A stretch of 64,000 nucleotides of DNA. Source: an uncultured Bacteroidia bacterium. GTDB taxonomy: Bacteria > Bacteroidota > Bacteroidia > Bacteroidales > UBA932. The stretch spans positions 1 through 64,000 of the forward strand of contig CACZMF010000006.1 in assembly GCA_902782225.1 (NCBI GenBank). The letters run 5' to 3'. The notes beneath the pieces were generated by a model, which searched no databases, was not told where the DNA came from, and saw nothing but the letters and a program-made list of their open reading frames with translations. Within the stretch, counting starts at the first letter, position 1; each line of letters begins with the position of its first letter. Shown here in pieces: positions 1 through 7,222 of this stretch. The position numbers and the translations under genes are program-made.

Positions 1-2
1 TC

Positions 3-191
3 AAGACGCAGGCTTTCCTGCCCAACAGCGGAACCCGCATGCTGTCCTCCATCCTTCAGATTATCCTGGGCATCATCTTCCTTGGACACAATCTATTCGG
101 TTCCTTTGTCCAAAATACGCTGCTCTTGCAGGGGCAAGAGCGCTACCTGACGGATTTACCGAAGAAATTCATCCTCGCGATGCTGCGGTAA
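3..191 (+). CDS. C-terminal fragment of an unrecognised protein
   Basis: An open frame enters from the left edge and stops with TAA at 189-191, giving 63 visible residues. The middle is hydrophobic (SILQIILGIIFLGHNLFG), consistent with a membrane or amphipathic segment, and the tail is basic (LPKKFILAMLR). I do not recognise the family. It lies 85 bp upstream of an ssb-like gene and an ArdC-like gene on the same strand, so it is probably part of the same conjugative-element segment. Confidence 0.5.
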   Translation, partial: KTQAFLPNSGTRMLSSILQIILGIIFLGHNLFGSFVQNTLLLQGQERYLTDLPKKFILAMLR

Positions 192-276
192 TTTCTCCTA
201 AAATTTTTGGAATCGGGATGTCCGCATCTGTGACGCAGTATCAGAAATTCAGTTTAACCCCTAAAAAATCAAAGTT

Positions 277-609
277 ATGAAATCAATCAACACTTTCGCT
301 CTCTCCGGCCGTCTCACAGCTAACGCCCGCATCTTCGAATCTAAGAATGGCAAGGTAGCACGATTCACCATCGCCCACAACTTCTCCAAAGGAGAACCTG
401 CCCTTTTCCTCGACGCAGTGATGTTCCCCAAGAACGGTTCAAAGGATGTCAACATCCCCGAGGCTCTTCTCACCAAAGGCACTCCGGTAATAGTAACTGG
501 CTACATGAAGCGCACCGTCAACAAGAAGGACGGCATCACCTACGAACCCAACGACCTGGTCGTGGTCTCTTGCGACCCTCTTGAAGAGGAGGCCGAGGAA
601 GCCGCATAG
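277..609 (+). CDS. ssb: single-stranded DNA-binding protein (SSB-like, OB fold)
   Basis: The 110-residue product begins MKSINTFALSGRLTANARIF and continues with a pattern typical of the SSB OB fold: a conserved strand with 'VARFTIAHN', then 'FLDAVMF', then 'GTPVIVTGYMKR'. It ends in an acidic tail (EEEAEEAA), as SSBs do, although without the DDxPF-type tip. Chromosomal SSBs are usually longer; short versions are common on plasmids and integrative conjugative elements, where they protect transferred single-stranded DNA. The ArdC-like gene follows 89 bp downstream on the same strand, which supports an element-borne SSB. The SSB family call is fairly sure; the element assignment is inferred from context. 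Confidence 0.75.
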   Translation: MKSINTFALSGRLTANARIFESKNGKVARFTIAHNFSKGEPALFLDAVMFPKNGSKDVNIPEALLTKGTPVIVTGYMKRTVNKKDGITYEPNDLVVVSCDPLEEEAEEAA

Positions 610-698
610 CTTCCGGATCTCGCCCCTCGGGGGCGTCCGACTCTCAGGGCGCCCCTTCCTTTTATCAAGATAGTTCCACAATCTCAATAAATCAGCAT

Positions 699-1559
699 AT
701 GTCACACAACGTTTATCAGATGGTCACCGACCGAATTATAGAACAGATGCAGCAAGGCATCATCCCCTGGCACCAGCCCTGGGCCGGTGGAAGCGCAATG
801 GCTATCAGCTATACAACCCGAAAAGCGTACTCGGTGCTCAACCAGTTCCTGCTTGGACGCCCCGGCGAATGGATTACTTGGAACCAGATACAGGCTCTGG
901 GGGGTCATGTCCGGAAGGGTGCCAAATCAAGATTCTGCGTCTACTACAAGCCTCTGGAGGAAGAGGTTGCTGACGCTGAGGCAGACGAGGCTGAACGCAA
1001 GTTCCGTTTCATCCTTAGGTGGTACAACGTTTTCCATCTTGACGATACCGAGGGTCTCGAGAGCAAGCTGGAGGCCGTATCTCAAAATCCTGGTCTCAAG
1101 CCAATCGAAGCAGCGGAAAACGTAATCAGCTCCTATCTCTCGCGGGAGCAGACCTTGCGATTCATCTGCGACCGGGAGTCTGGCAGCGCCTTTTACTCCC
1201 CGTCTCAGGACATGGTCGTCGTGCCAATGCTATCCCAGTACCAAATCCCAGAGGAATACTACTCCACGGCATTCCACGAGTTCACCCACTCTACTATGCA
1301 CGAAGCTCGCTGCAATCGCAAAACCGACAGCCACATCACCCGATTCGGGGACAAGGACTACTCCCGCGAGGAGCTCGTCGCCGAGATAGGCAGCGCGATG
1401 ATCTGCAACCGTATAGGGATAGAATCAGAGAAAGCATTCCGGAATTCCGCGGCTTACATCCAGTCGTGGTTGAAGGCTCTCAAGAATGATAACCGAATGA
1501 TTGTCTGGGCTGCGGCCAAAGCCGAGGAAGCGGCGAAATTCATCCTCGCAGAAAGATAG
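699..1559 (+). CDS. ArdC-like antirestriction protein (ssDNA-binding domain + zincin)
   Basis: The 286-residue protein matches the ArdC layout. The N-terminal ~110 residues resemble the ArdC ssDNA-binding domain (start 'VYQMVTDRIIEQMQQGIIPW', later 'GGHVRKGAKS' and 'WYNVFHLDDTEG'). The C-terminal half is a metallopeptidase-like domain with an HExxH motif, HEFTH at residues 193-197, followed by 'EELVAEIGSA' at 225-234, which would supply the third zinc ligand. ArdC-type proteins protect incoming conjugative DNA from restriction during establishment. The gene follows ssb and marks this end of the window as conjugative-element DNA. Both key motifs look intact. Confidence 0.82.
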   Translation: MSHNVYQMVTDRIIEQMQQGIIPWHQPWAGGSAMAISYTTRKAYSVLNQFLLGRPGEWITWNQIQALGGHVRKGAKSRFCVYYKPLEEEVADAEADEAERKFRFILRWYNVFHLDDTEGLESKLEAVSQNPGLKPIEAAENVISSYLSREQTLRFICDRESGSAFYSPSQDMVVVPMLSQYQIPEEYYSTAFHEFTHSTMHEARCNRKTDSHITRFGDKDYSREELVAEIGSAMICNRIGIESEKAFRNSAAYIQSWLKALKNDNRMIVWAAAKAEEAAKFILAER

Positions 1560-1567
1560 CTTGACTC

Positions 1568-1598
1568 TTTGTTTTCTGTTAATTAATCACTACTTTTG
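1568..1598 (+). promoter_or_regulatory. Bacteroidota-type promoter (-33/-7)
   Basis: TTTG at 1568-1571 is followed after exactly 19 bp by TACTTTTG at 1591-1598, an exact match to the Bacteroidota consensus TTTG-N19-TAnnTTTG. Transcription would begin near 1605, leaving an unusually long leader of about 275 nt before the TTG start of the lipoprotein gene at 1881. Confidence 0.65.
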
Positions 1599-1599
1599 T

Positions 1600-1880
1600 T
1601 TGTCACGCTCTGCGTGGCAGACATATTAGCGAAAGTGTTTTCGCGTGTCCTTGTAAGAAAATGTGGTAGTTTTCATGTCCCGAGGATAACGAAGATGCAT
1701 TCCGCTCGTGCTCAGAATATGCAACTGGCCCTGTTCTTCGGGTCGATACTCCATATCTGGCCGAGTGTGGAGTATCAAGTAGTTTATCTGGGACCAGGTC
1801 TTACCACAACCTTCTTACGGATAAGCGAAAGAAGCTCCACACTTTTGTTGTTTATTGGGCTTCGTAGGAGCGCGGAGTAA
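1600..1880 (+). other. long structured 5' leader or small RNA region
   Basis: This stretch between the promoter at 1568 and the gene at 1881 has no convincing protein. It contains a hairpin: GATACTCCA at 1745-1753 pairs perfectly with TGGAGTATC at 1768-1776, with a 14-nt apical part. A short open frame (1596-1880) exists but has no recognisable features. It may be a regulatory leader of the lipoprotein gene or an independent small RNA; no known riboswitch class is recognised. Confidence 0.35.
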
Positions 1881-3692
1881 TTGAACATAACTACATCTGT
1901 GATAAGTCTCAACCTTAAGCGACTCCCATTTTTTTCGCGCCGACATTTACCGATTCTACTTGTATTACTTTCCTTTATTGTTGGTTGCAATAAGAATAAC
2001 CCAGACTATTTTCAACGACAAAGAGATAAATTGAATAAGAAAGCAGAAGTAATTGCATCTGAAACACAGCACTATTTCGAGAAATGCTCTTCAACCGATG
2101 AACTGAAAGAGTACTTGAAAGAAATAAAGAGAATCAATGGTGTCAAGGATGCATACATTTCTGGGAATGCGCTATATGTTGATGTAAAAGACTGGGGGAA
2201 AGTCGCATATATTTATCAGCCAGAGTATGACTTTGAAGTTGATGATGACCTAAAGAATAAATTATCTGAGCTATCTGCGCAATTTACTAAAACACAAACA
2301 AAAGGGAGTGAGTCAAGAAACAATCATTATAGTGTCTGCATTGGGAATCAACTGTTTAATAACGAAGATCTTGGTTATATCTACCATTCTAACACAGCTT
2401 TCGCGTTGGTGTCAATCTTGCAATTATATGGGATTGAATGCTCTGTTGTTCAGCCGTCACTGGAATGGATTAGTTCCGGAATGTACAACTATGATTCTGT
2501 TATCTTATTAACCCACGGTAGCTATGACAACGGCCTTCATTGGATTCTTACTTCTGAGGAGCTGGGGCTTGAGAACTGGATGAATAAGTATTCAGAGGCC
2601 GAGAATAAATTAGCAGAAAAAGGAAATGCATACATTATGCCCGCCTATGTTTCTGAAACGAGGGGCGGCAAGGTCTACAGAGCATGGTATCTTGCTGTAT
2701 CAGACTTATATATAAACAGTATTAACAGTCGTGGGTTCACTGAAGGTACACCTCACATTGTTTTCAGTGCAGCTTGCCATTCATTAGAGGGTAATAGCTC
2801 TTTGGCTGAAGCATTTATTAACAAAGGTGCAGATTTTTTTCTAGGATATGATAACGAGAATTCAGTTGGCCCAAAAGCATTTGCGGATTTCTTCGCAAAT
2901 CTCGCCGAGGGCAAATCCATCGCAGAGGCTTTTTCGGTAATGAGGTATAAAAGAGATCCCTCTGAACCTTATGCAGAACTGCACTGTGTTCCTATTATTG
3001 ACTATTTTAGTGATGCTTGGATGACTTATATCGTTCCTCCAATGATTCCGTCCAAATTTACTCTCTCTTTGAGTAATCAAATACAAATAAATCGCGGATA
3101 TTATCCTCCAACGATAGAAGGAGAATACTATGTGTCTCCCCTTATTTATCAATATGGCACATGGCCGTATTATTATCCAGGCCTGGAGCTTTCTCCCGTA
3201 TATATTAGTTTCTCTGGCCAGGATAATGATAATATGACCATTAACGTTGAAATCATAAATAGCAATGGCCTTGAGAGGACATCGGGAATCGGTCATCTTG
3301 GAGGCTTTGGGAATCAGTTTAGTGTGTACGTTAATGGCCAAGGACAGGGAACCGGATATGCATATGATGAGAATTATGAGTTGTATTCTTTTTCGCAAAC
3401 CTATACGGCAGACATAATCCTTTCCGGTGCAGTAAACGGGACTTACATAGATGGTTTCCAGTATGGTTTTACAATAACAGGAAAATCTGCGGAGCCGACG
3501 CCATATGCTATTGTTCATGTTGCCGATGTTGGGACTACTATGGTTTTCAGAGATGGAGATGGTGTTTCGGGATGCTACCCTTTGACTAGTGTAGCATATT
3601 CTACGTCTTCAATTAAAGAAAAGAAAAATGAGTATTATGACATAGGTTGCGCTTTTGTTTGTCGCCAAACGCCATTATGTGTGAATCGATAG
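1881..3692 (+). CDS. clan CD (caspase/gingipain-fold) peptidase-like lipoprotein
   Basis: The 603-residue protein uses a TTG start (possible later starts are not excluded). A hydrophobic stretch ends in a lipobox, FIVGC with Cys36, so it should be a lipoprotein. Residues ~150-355 look like a caspase-like fold: a strand ending in a His-Gly pair ('VILLTHGSYDNG', His212) and a later strand ending in a Cys ('HIVFSAACHS', Cys299), followed by the 'GADFFLGYD ... FFANLAEG' segment seen in C25/CHAT-type domains. Residues ~380-600 form a probable beta-rich C-terminal domain of unknown role. It has a long structured leader upstream and is followed by two exported-protein genes. It is probably element cargo. 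Substrate unknown; the His/Cys dyad assignment is inferred from spacing. Confidence 0.6.
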   Translation: MNITTSVISLNLKRLPFFSRRHLPILLVLLSFIVGCNKNNPDYFQRQRDKLNKKAEVIASETQHYFEKCSSTDELKEYLKEIKRINGVKDAYISGNALYVDVKDWGKVAYIYQPEYDFEVDDDLKNKLSELSAQFTKTQTKGSESRNNHYSVCIGNQLFNNEDLGYIYHSNTAFALVSILQLYGIECSVVQPSLEWISSGMYNYDSVILLTHGSYDNGLHWILTSEELGLENWMNKYSEAENKLAEKGNAYIMPAYVSETRGGKVYRAWYLAVSDLYINSINSRGFTEGTPHIVFSAACHSLEGNSSLAEAFINKGADFFLGYDNENSVGPKAFADFFANLAEGKSIAEAFSVMRYKRDPSEPYAELHCVPIIDYFSDAWMTYIVPPMIPSKFTLSLSNQIQINRGYYPPTIEGEYYVSPLIYQYGTWPYYYPGLELSPVYISFSGQDNDNMTINVEIINSNGLERTSGIGHLGGFGNQFSVYVNGQGQGTGYAYDENYELYSFSQTYTADIILSGAVNGTYIDGFQYGFTITGKSAEPTPYAIVHVADVGTTMVFRDGDGVSGCYPLTSVAYSTSSIKEKKNEYYDIGCAFVCRQTPLCVNR

Positions 3693-3732
3693 CTGATTAG
3701 TCGCTCATTAACCAACCAATCATTTATACTAT

Positions 3733-4152
3733 ATGAAAAAATATCTACCAATCATTATCGCGTCGCTTTTTGTATGTTCGTTAAGCTACGCACAAAACAC
3801 TCAACTTGGGAGCGAAAAGTCATACTACCTTGAGGTATATGAAATCTCCATCTTAAATGCCAGGTCAGTATGTATTAACTGGGGTATTAATACTCCTAAT
3901 CCTATGACACAGACTTTCAAGCTGTTTAACCAAAAAGGAGAAATGATCAAGTTTGATAACGTCATAGGGGCAATCAACTATTTGGCGACCTTTGGGTGGA
4001 AATTGATCTCTGTTTATGAGCGGGAATATAGAAGTTCCCGAACTACGTACTATTTGCTTCATCTGGATGGGAGTAAGTATTCTCATAAACAAATGACAGA
4101 CGAGATTGATAAAGCTATGGCCAACCTGCAATCCTCACAAGTTAACAATTAA
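3733..4152 (+). CDS. small exported protein, unknown function
   Basis: The 139-residue product has a clear signal peptide (MKKYLPIIIASLFVCSLSYAQ) with cleavage likely after 'SYA'. The mature part has alternating strands and one helix and ends with a helix-like 'MTDEIDKAMANLQSS'. The segment 'INYLATFGWKLISVYEREY' resembles a small alpha/beta module with the common 'fGWelv' motif of short Bacteroidota exported proteins. It sits 40 bp after the caspase-like lipoprotein gene and 21 bp before a beta-barrel gene, so the three are probably co-transcribed. I cannot assign a function. Confidence 0.55.
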   Translation: MKKYLPIIIASLFVCSLSYAQNTQLGSEKSYYLEVYEISILNARSVCINWGINTPNPMTQTFKLFNQKGEMIKFDNVIGAINYLATFGWKLISVYEREYRSSRTTYYLLHLDGSKYSHKQMTDEIDKAMANLQSSQVNN

Positions 4153-4173
4153 CAGATTAATTATTGATGTTTT

Positions 4174-4731
4174 ATGAAAAAGATTGTAACAATGCTTTCA
4201 ATAAGCATTCTTGCAGCTTATACTGCGACTGCACAGGGTATTGTTTCTTCTGGTCAGTCCACAACTACCAAGGAGAATCAGGCGGAAACAGTGTACTCAA
4301 CACAGACCAACGGTTTTCTTGCAGATCGTCCAGCTGGCACAATCGCTGCAAATTTGGGTGTCGGCTTTGGAACATGGGGCCTCTCCCTTGCTGTGGATGG
4401 AGAATACACATTCGCGAATTTCGGTAGTGGAATGTCTCTGTCTGGTGGTGTATATGGGACTGTTGGTTTTTCAGGAGGGACCCATTTTTTTGTTGGCCCT
4501 GAGGCGGCTTTCCACTGGGCCGTGTTAGATCAGTTAGACCTTTATACAAAACTGATTCTTGGATATCACCGTTACAATTACACGTATATGGGCTATACAA
4601 CGGGCGCTGGTTTATTCCGTGCAGGCGCTTACATTGGAGCAACATACTATCTTAACAAATCAATCGGTATCGGTGGGGTCGTAGGCTATGGTGGACCAAA
4701 TATAGCCGCACAAGTTACGTTCCGCTTTTAA
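4174..4731 (+). CDS. small outer-membrane beta-barrel-like protein
   Basis: The 185-residue protein starts with a signal peptide (MKKIVTMLSISILAAYTATAQ). The rest is glycine- and aromatic-rich with alternating residues ('GTWGLSLAVDGEYTF', 'LILGYHRYNYTYMGY', 'AAQVTFRF' at the terminus), and it ends in Phe as outer-membrane barrels do. The length fits an 8-stranded barrel. It is the last gene before a strong hairpin terminator at 4827-4860 and the tRNA-Ser gene. Ligand or function unknown. Confidence 0.6.
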   Translation: MKKIVTMLSISILAAYTATAQGIVSSGQSTTTKENQAETVYSTQTNGFLADRPAGTIAANLGVGFGTWGLSLAVDGEYTFANFGSGMSLSGGVYGTVGFSGGTHFFVGPEAAFHWAVLDQLDLYTKLILGYHRYNYTYMGYTTGAGLFRAGAYIGATYYLNKSIGIGGVVGYGGPNIAAQVTFRF

Positions 4732-4826
4732 ATGGCCGAGAGTCTAAAACAGCTATGCGGAGTTGTATGGAGGAACAGCGCCTCAAATTTGAAAAACCGG
4801 TACACTTTTTGATACACTATTTACGA

Positions 4827-4860
4827 ATAATGCCTTACAGAGTGCTCTGTAAGGCATTAT
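4827..4860. terminator. perfect 16-bp inverted repeat, probable bidirectional terminator
   Basis: Arms at 4827-4842 and 4845-4860 are perfectly complementary around a 2-nt centre. It lies 95 bp after the beta-barrel gene and 2 bp beyond the 3' end of the leftward tRNA-Ser gene, so it could terminate both transcripts. The position also matches where an element attachment junction would lie if the left-hand DNA integrated at the tRNA 3' end. Confidence 0.6.
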
Positions 4861-4862
4861 CG

Positions 4863-4951
4863 CGGAGAGGACGAGATTCGAACTCGTGGTACGGAATGAC
4901 CCGTACGTCGGTTTAGCAAACCGGTGGTTTCAGCCACTCACCCACCTCTCC
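4863..4951 (-). tRNA. tRNA-Ser (anticodon GCU)
   Basis: On the minus strand the 7-bp acceptor stem GGAGAGG (4945-4951) pairs with CCTCTCC (4864-4870), and the discriminator is G (4863). The anticodon loop reads TTGCTAA inside a CCGGT/ACCG stem, giving GCU, which reads AGC/AGU serine codons. A long variable arm (TACGGGTCATTCCGTA) is typical of class II tRNA-Ser, and the T loop has GTTCGAATC. CCA is not encoded. Confidence 0.95.
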
Positions 4952-5012
4952 AATCACACCACGCTTTGTCAAACGGGACTGCAAATATAGTGATTATTTT
5001 TTAACTACCAAA

Positions 5013-5843
5013 CTATTTGCCACCAGCCAGGAAGGCAGCCTGCAGCGGACCGATGCGGCGGTAGCCCTCGGCGGTCATGTGGAGCTTGTCTTTCTGGTAG
5101 AAAGCCTCATAGTTGCTGATATCGACCCCTTGGAGACTGAACTGGTCCAGCACGGGCACGGCGTGGTAGCGGCAGCACTCGATCTGGGCCTGGACGTACT
5201 GGGCGAAGGTCCTGCCCGTCTTGTTGGCATCTTCCGAGAAGGGATTATATCCGGAATCGCGGCTGAAAAACCTCAGGGAAGTGAAAAAATAGATTTCGGC
5301 ATCCGGGTTCTTCTCGCGCAGCTTCCTGATGCAGTAGTTGATGCCGCCGCACTGGGTGTCGAGACGCGAAGCATCGTAGCCGTCGAGCTCGGTGTAGTCG
5401 CGCCAGCTGCCGCATTCCTTGCCTCCCGTGAAGTCGTTGGTCGAAGCCCACAGCACATAGACGTCGTGGACTCCGGCCGTATCCACCTGGCGCTGAAGCG
5501 AATAGCCCTTGCTCAGCGCAAACCCGGCGCCGCCCACACCGTAGGTAGTGACCTCGGCTCCGAGAAGGTCGGCCCAGATCTGCTTTGCCGCATCCGATTC
5601 CGGGCGCACGGAGAGCGAACCCCCGAACACGGCGATGCTCTTCCCGTAGTTGCGGCACCCCTGGTAGGGGCTGACCGCAGGCCGGCTGAGCGACGGCCTG
5701 ATATGGTGGGCCGCCGGATCCGGACGCCGCGATTCGGAACGCGCCCTGGACTGACCATAAGCGGGGTAAATCCCGCCAAACGACACTGCCGCCACGGCAA
5801 GCACCAGCGCCCACCGCAGCCTCAACAACTTACTTTTTTTCAT
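5013..5843 (-). CDS. SGNH/GDSL-family hydrolase, exported
   Basis: The 276-residue protein has an N-terminal hydrophobic signal (WALVLAVAAVSFGGIYPAYG). SGNH blocks are visible: block I 'VFGGSLSV' with the nucleophile Ser at about residue 76, block II 'YGVGGAGF', block III 'ASTNDF' with Asn, and block V 'DKLHMTAEGY' with Asp252 and His255. Such enzymes are esterases or deacylases; the substrate here is unknown. It is the last gene of the leftward locus and overlaps the AGCS symporter gene by 14 bp, so it is probably translationally coupled. Its position suggests removal of ester substituents from the imported or surface-degraded polymer, which is inference. Confidence 0.75.
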   Translation of the reverse strand: MKKSKLLRLRWALVLAVAAVSFGGIYPAYGQSRARSESRRPDPAAHHIRPSLSRPAVSPYQGCRNYGKSIAVFGGSLSVRPESDAAKQIWADLLGAEVTTYGVGGAGFALSKGYSLQRQVDTAGVHDVYVLWASTNDFTGGKECGSWRDYTELDGYDASRLDTQCGGINYCIRKLREKNPDAEIYFFTSLRFFSRDSGYNPFSEDANKTGRTFAQYVQAQIECCRYHAVPVLDQFSLQGVDISNYEAFYQKDKLHMTAEGYRRIGPLQAAFLAGGK

Positions 5844-7221
5844 ATTCCTTCAAAGCCTGGACAGCAAGCGGACAAAGGATGATAAGGGCCACCACATTGA
5901 TCCAGGCCACCAGCCCGACCCCTATGTCGCCCATCTGCCAGATGACGCCCGCCTCCTTCAGCGAGCCGAACACCACCATGCCGATCAGCGCAAAACGATA
6001 GGCCCAGATCACCAGCTTCTCCCCCTTCGCCGAACGCCCCTTCCCGGAGAACAGGTAGATGATGCTCGACTCACCGTAGAAATAATAAGCCATTATCGTG
6101 GTGAACGAGAAAAACAGCAGCGCTATCCCCACGAACGAGCTCCCGAAGCCCGAAAGCACCGAATCCACGGCCGCCTGCGTGTAGCCCACATAATTGGCCC
6201 CCAGCTCGGGCGCGTTGGCCACAAGCACCTCCCCGGTCCTGGCATCCAGCACGTTGTAGTTGCCGGAGCAGAGTATCATCAGGGCCGTGGCGGTGCATAT
6301 AAGGAGCGTGTCCACATAGACCGAAAACGCCTGTGCGAGCCCCTGCCTGGCCGGATGCGACACCGATGCCGACGCCGACACGATGGCCCCGCTGCCCTGG
6401 CCCGCCTCGTTGGAAAAGATTCCCCGCTTCACGCCCATCATGATGGTGGAACCGAGTATGCCCCCCACCAGCGGATGTATACCGAAGGCATTGGTGACTA
6501 TGGACTTAAGCACGGCGGGCACAACCTCGATATGGCTCGCCACCACAATGATCGTGATCACGATGTAGCCCAGCGCCATGAACGGCGTCACGATCGAAGC
6601 CACCCGCGAAATGCTTTTGATGCCCCCAATGATCACCAGCCCGAGAATGAATGCCAGCCCCAGGCCGCAGGCAAGAGGCGGGAGACTGAAAGCGTTGCCG
6701 AGCGCCGCCGTGAGGCCGTTGGACTGCACTGGGCTCAGCAGCAGGCCGTAACCCACCAGAGACAGCACCGAAAACAGCACCGCAAGCCACTTGCACTTCA
6801 GCCCCTTTTCGATGTAGCACGAAGGCCCGCCGCGGTAGCCGGTGGAATGGTGGAACTTGAACAACTGCGCCAGCGTGGATTCCACGAAGGCAGTCGAGGC
6901 CCCGAAGAAAGCGATTATCCACATCCAGAACACGGCACCGGGACCGCCCAGGGCGATAGCTGTGGCCACGCCCACGATGTTCCCCGTGCCCACGCGCCCG
7001 GAAAGGGCCACGCAGAACGCCTCGAACGACGAAATCCCCTTCTTGCTGCCGTCCTCCTCCTTATGGGCGGGAGCGAACAGCGAGCGCACCATCAACCCGA
7101 AACGCCGCAGCTGCACGAAGCGCGTGCGCACGGTGAAATACAGGCCGGCACCGACCAGGAGCACCACCAGGGCGGGGCTCCACACGATGTCGTTGACGGT
7201 GGATATGAAGGATTCGAACAT
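5830..7221 (-). CDS. AGCS-family sodium:alanine/glycine symporter
   Basis: The 463-residue polytopic membrane protein matches the alanine or glycine:cation symporter family: the start 'IVWSPALVVLLVGAGLYFTVRTRFVQLRRF', 'SFEAFCVALSGRVGTGNIVGVATAIALGGPGAVFWMW', 'GVKRGIFSNEAGQGSGAIVSA', and a later segment with 'YFYGESSIIYLF'. These are the conserved family signatures, and the length is normal. It imports alanine (and similar small amino acids) with sodium across the inner membrane. One base separates it from the M20-C1 peptidase gene upstream, so its role is probably uptake of alanine released by that peptidase. Confidence 0.88.
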   Translation of the reverse strand: MFESFISTVNDIVWSPALVVLLVGAGLYFTVRTRFVQLRRFGLMVRSLFAPAHKEEDGSKKGISSFEAFCVALSGRVGTGNIVGVATAIALGGPGAVFWMWIIAFFGASTAFVESTLAQLFKFHHSTGYRGGPSCYIEKGLKCKWLAVLFSVLSLVGYGLLLSPVQSNGLTAALGNAFSLPPLACGLGLAFILGLVIIGGIKSISRVASIVTPFMALGYIVITIIVVASHIEVVPAVLKSIVTNAFGIHPLVGGILGSTIMMGVKRGIFSNEAGQGSGAIVSASASVSHPARQGLAQAFSVYVDTLLICTATALMILCSGNYNVLDARTGEVLVANAPELGANYVGYTQAAVDSVLSGFGSSFVGIALLFFSFTTIMAYYFYGESSIIYLFSGKGRSAKGEKLVIWAYRFALIGMVVFGSLKEAGVIWQMGDIGVGLVAWINVVALIILCPLAVQALKEYEKK

Positions 7222-7222
7222 T

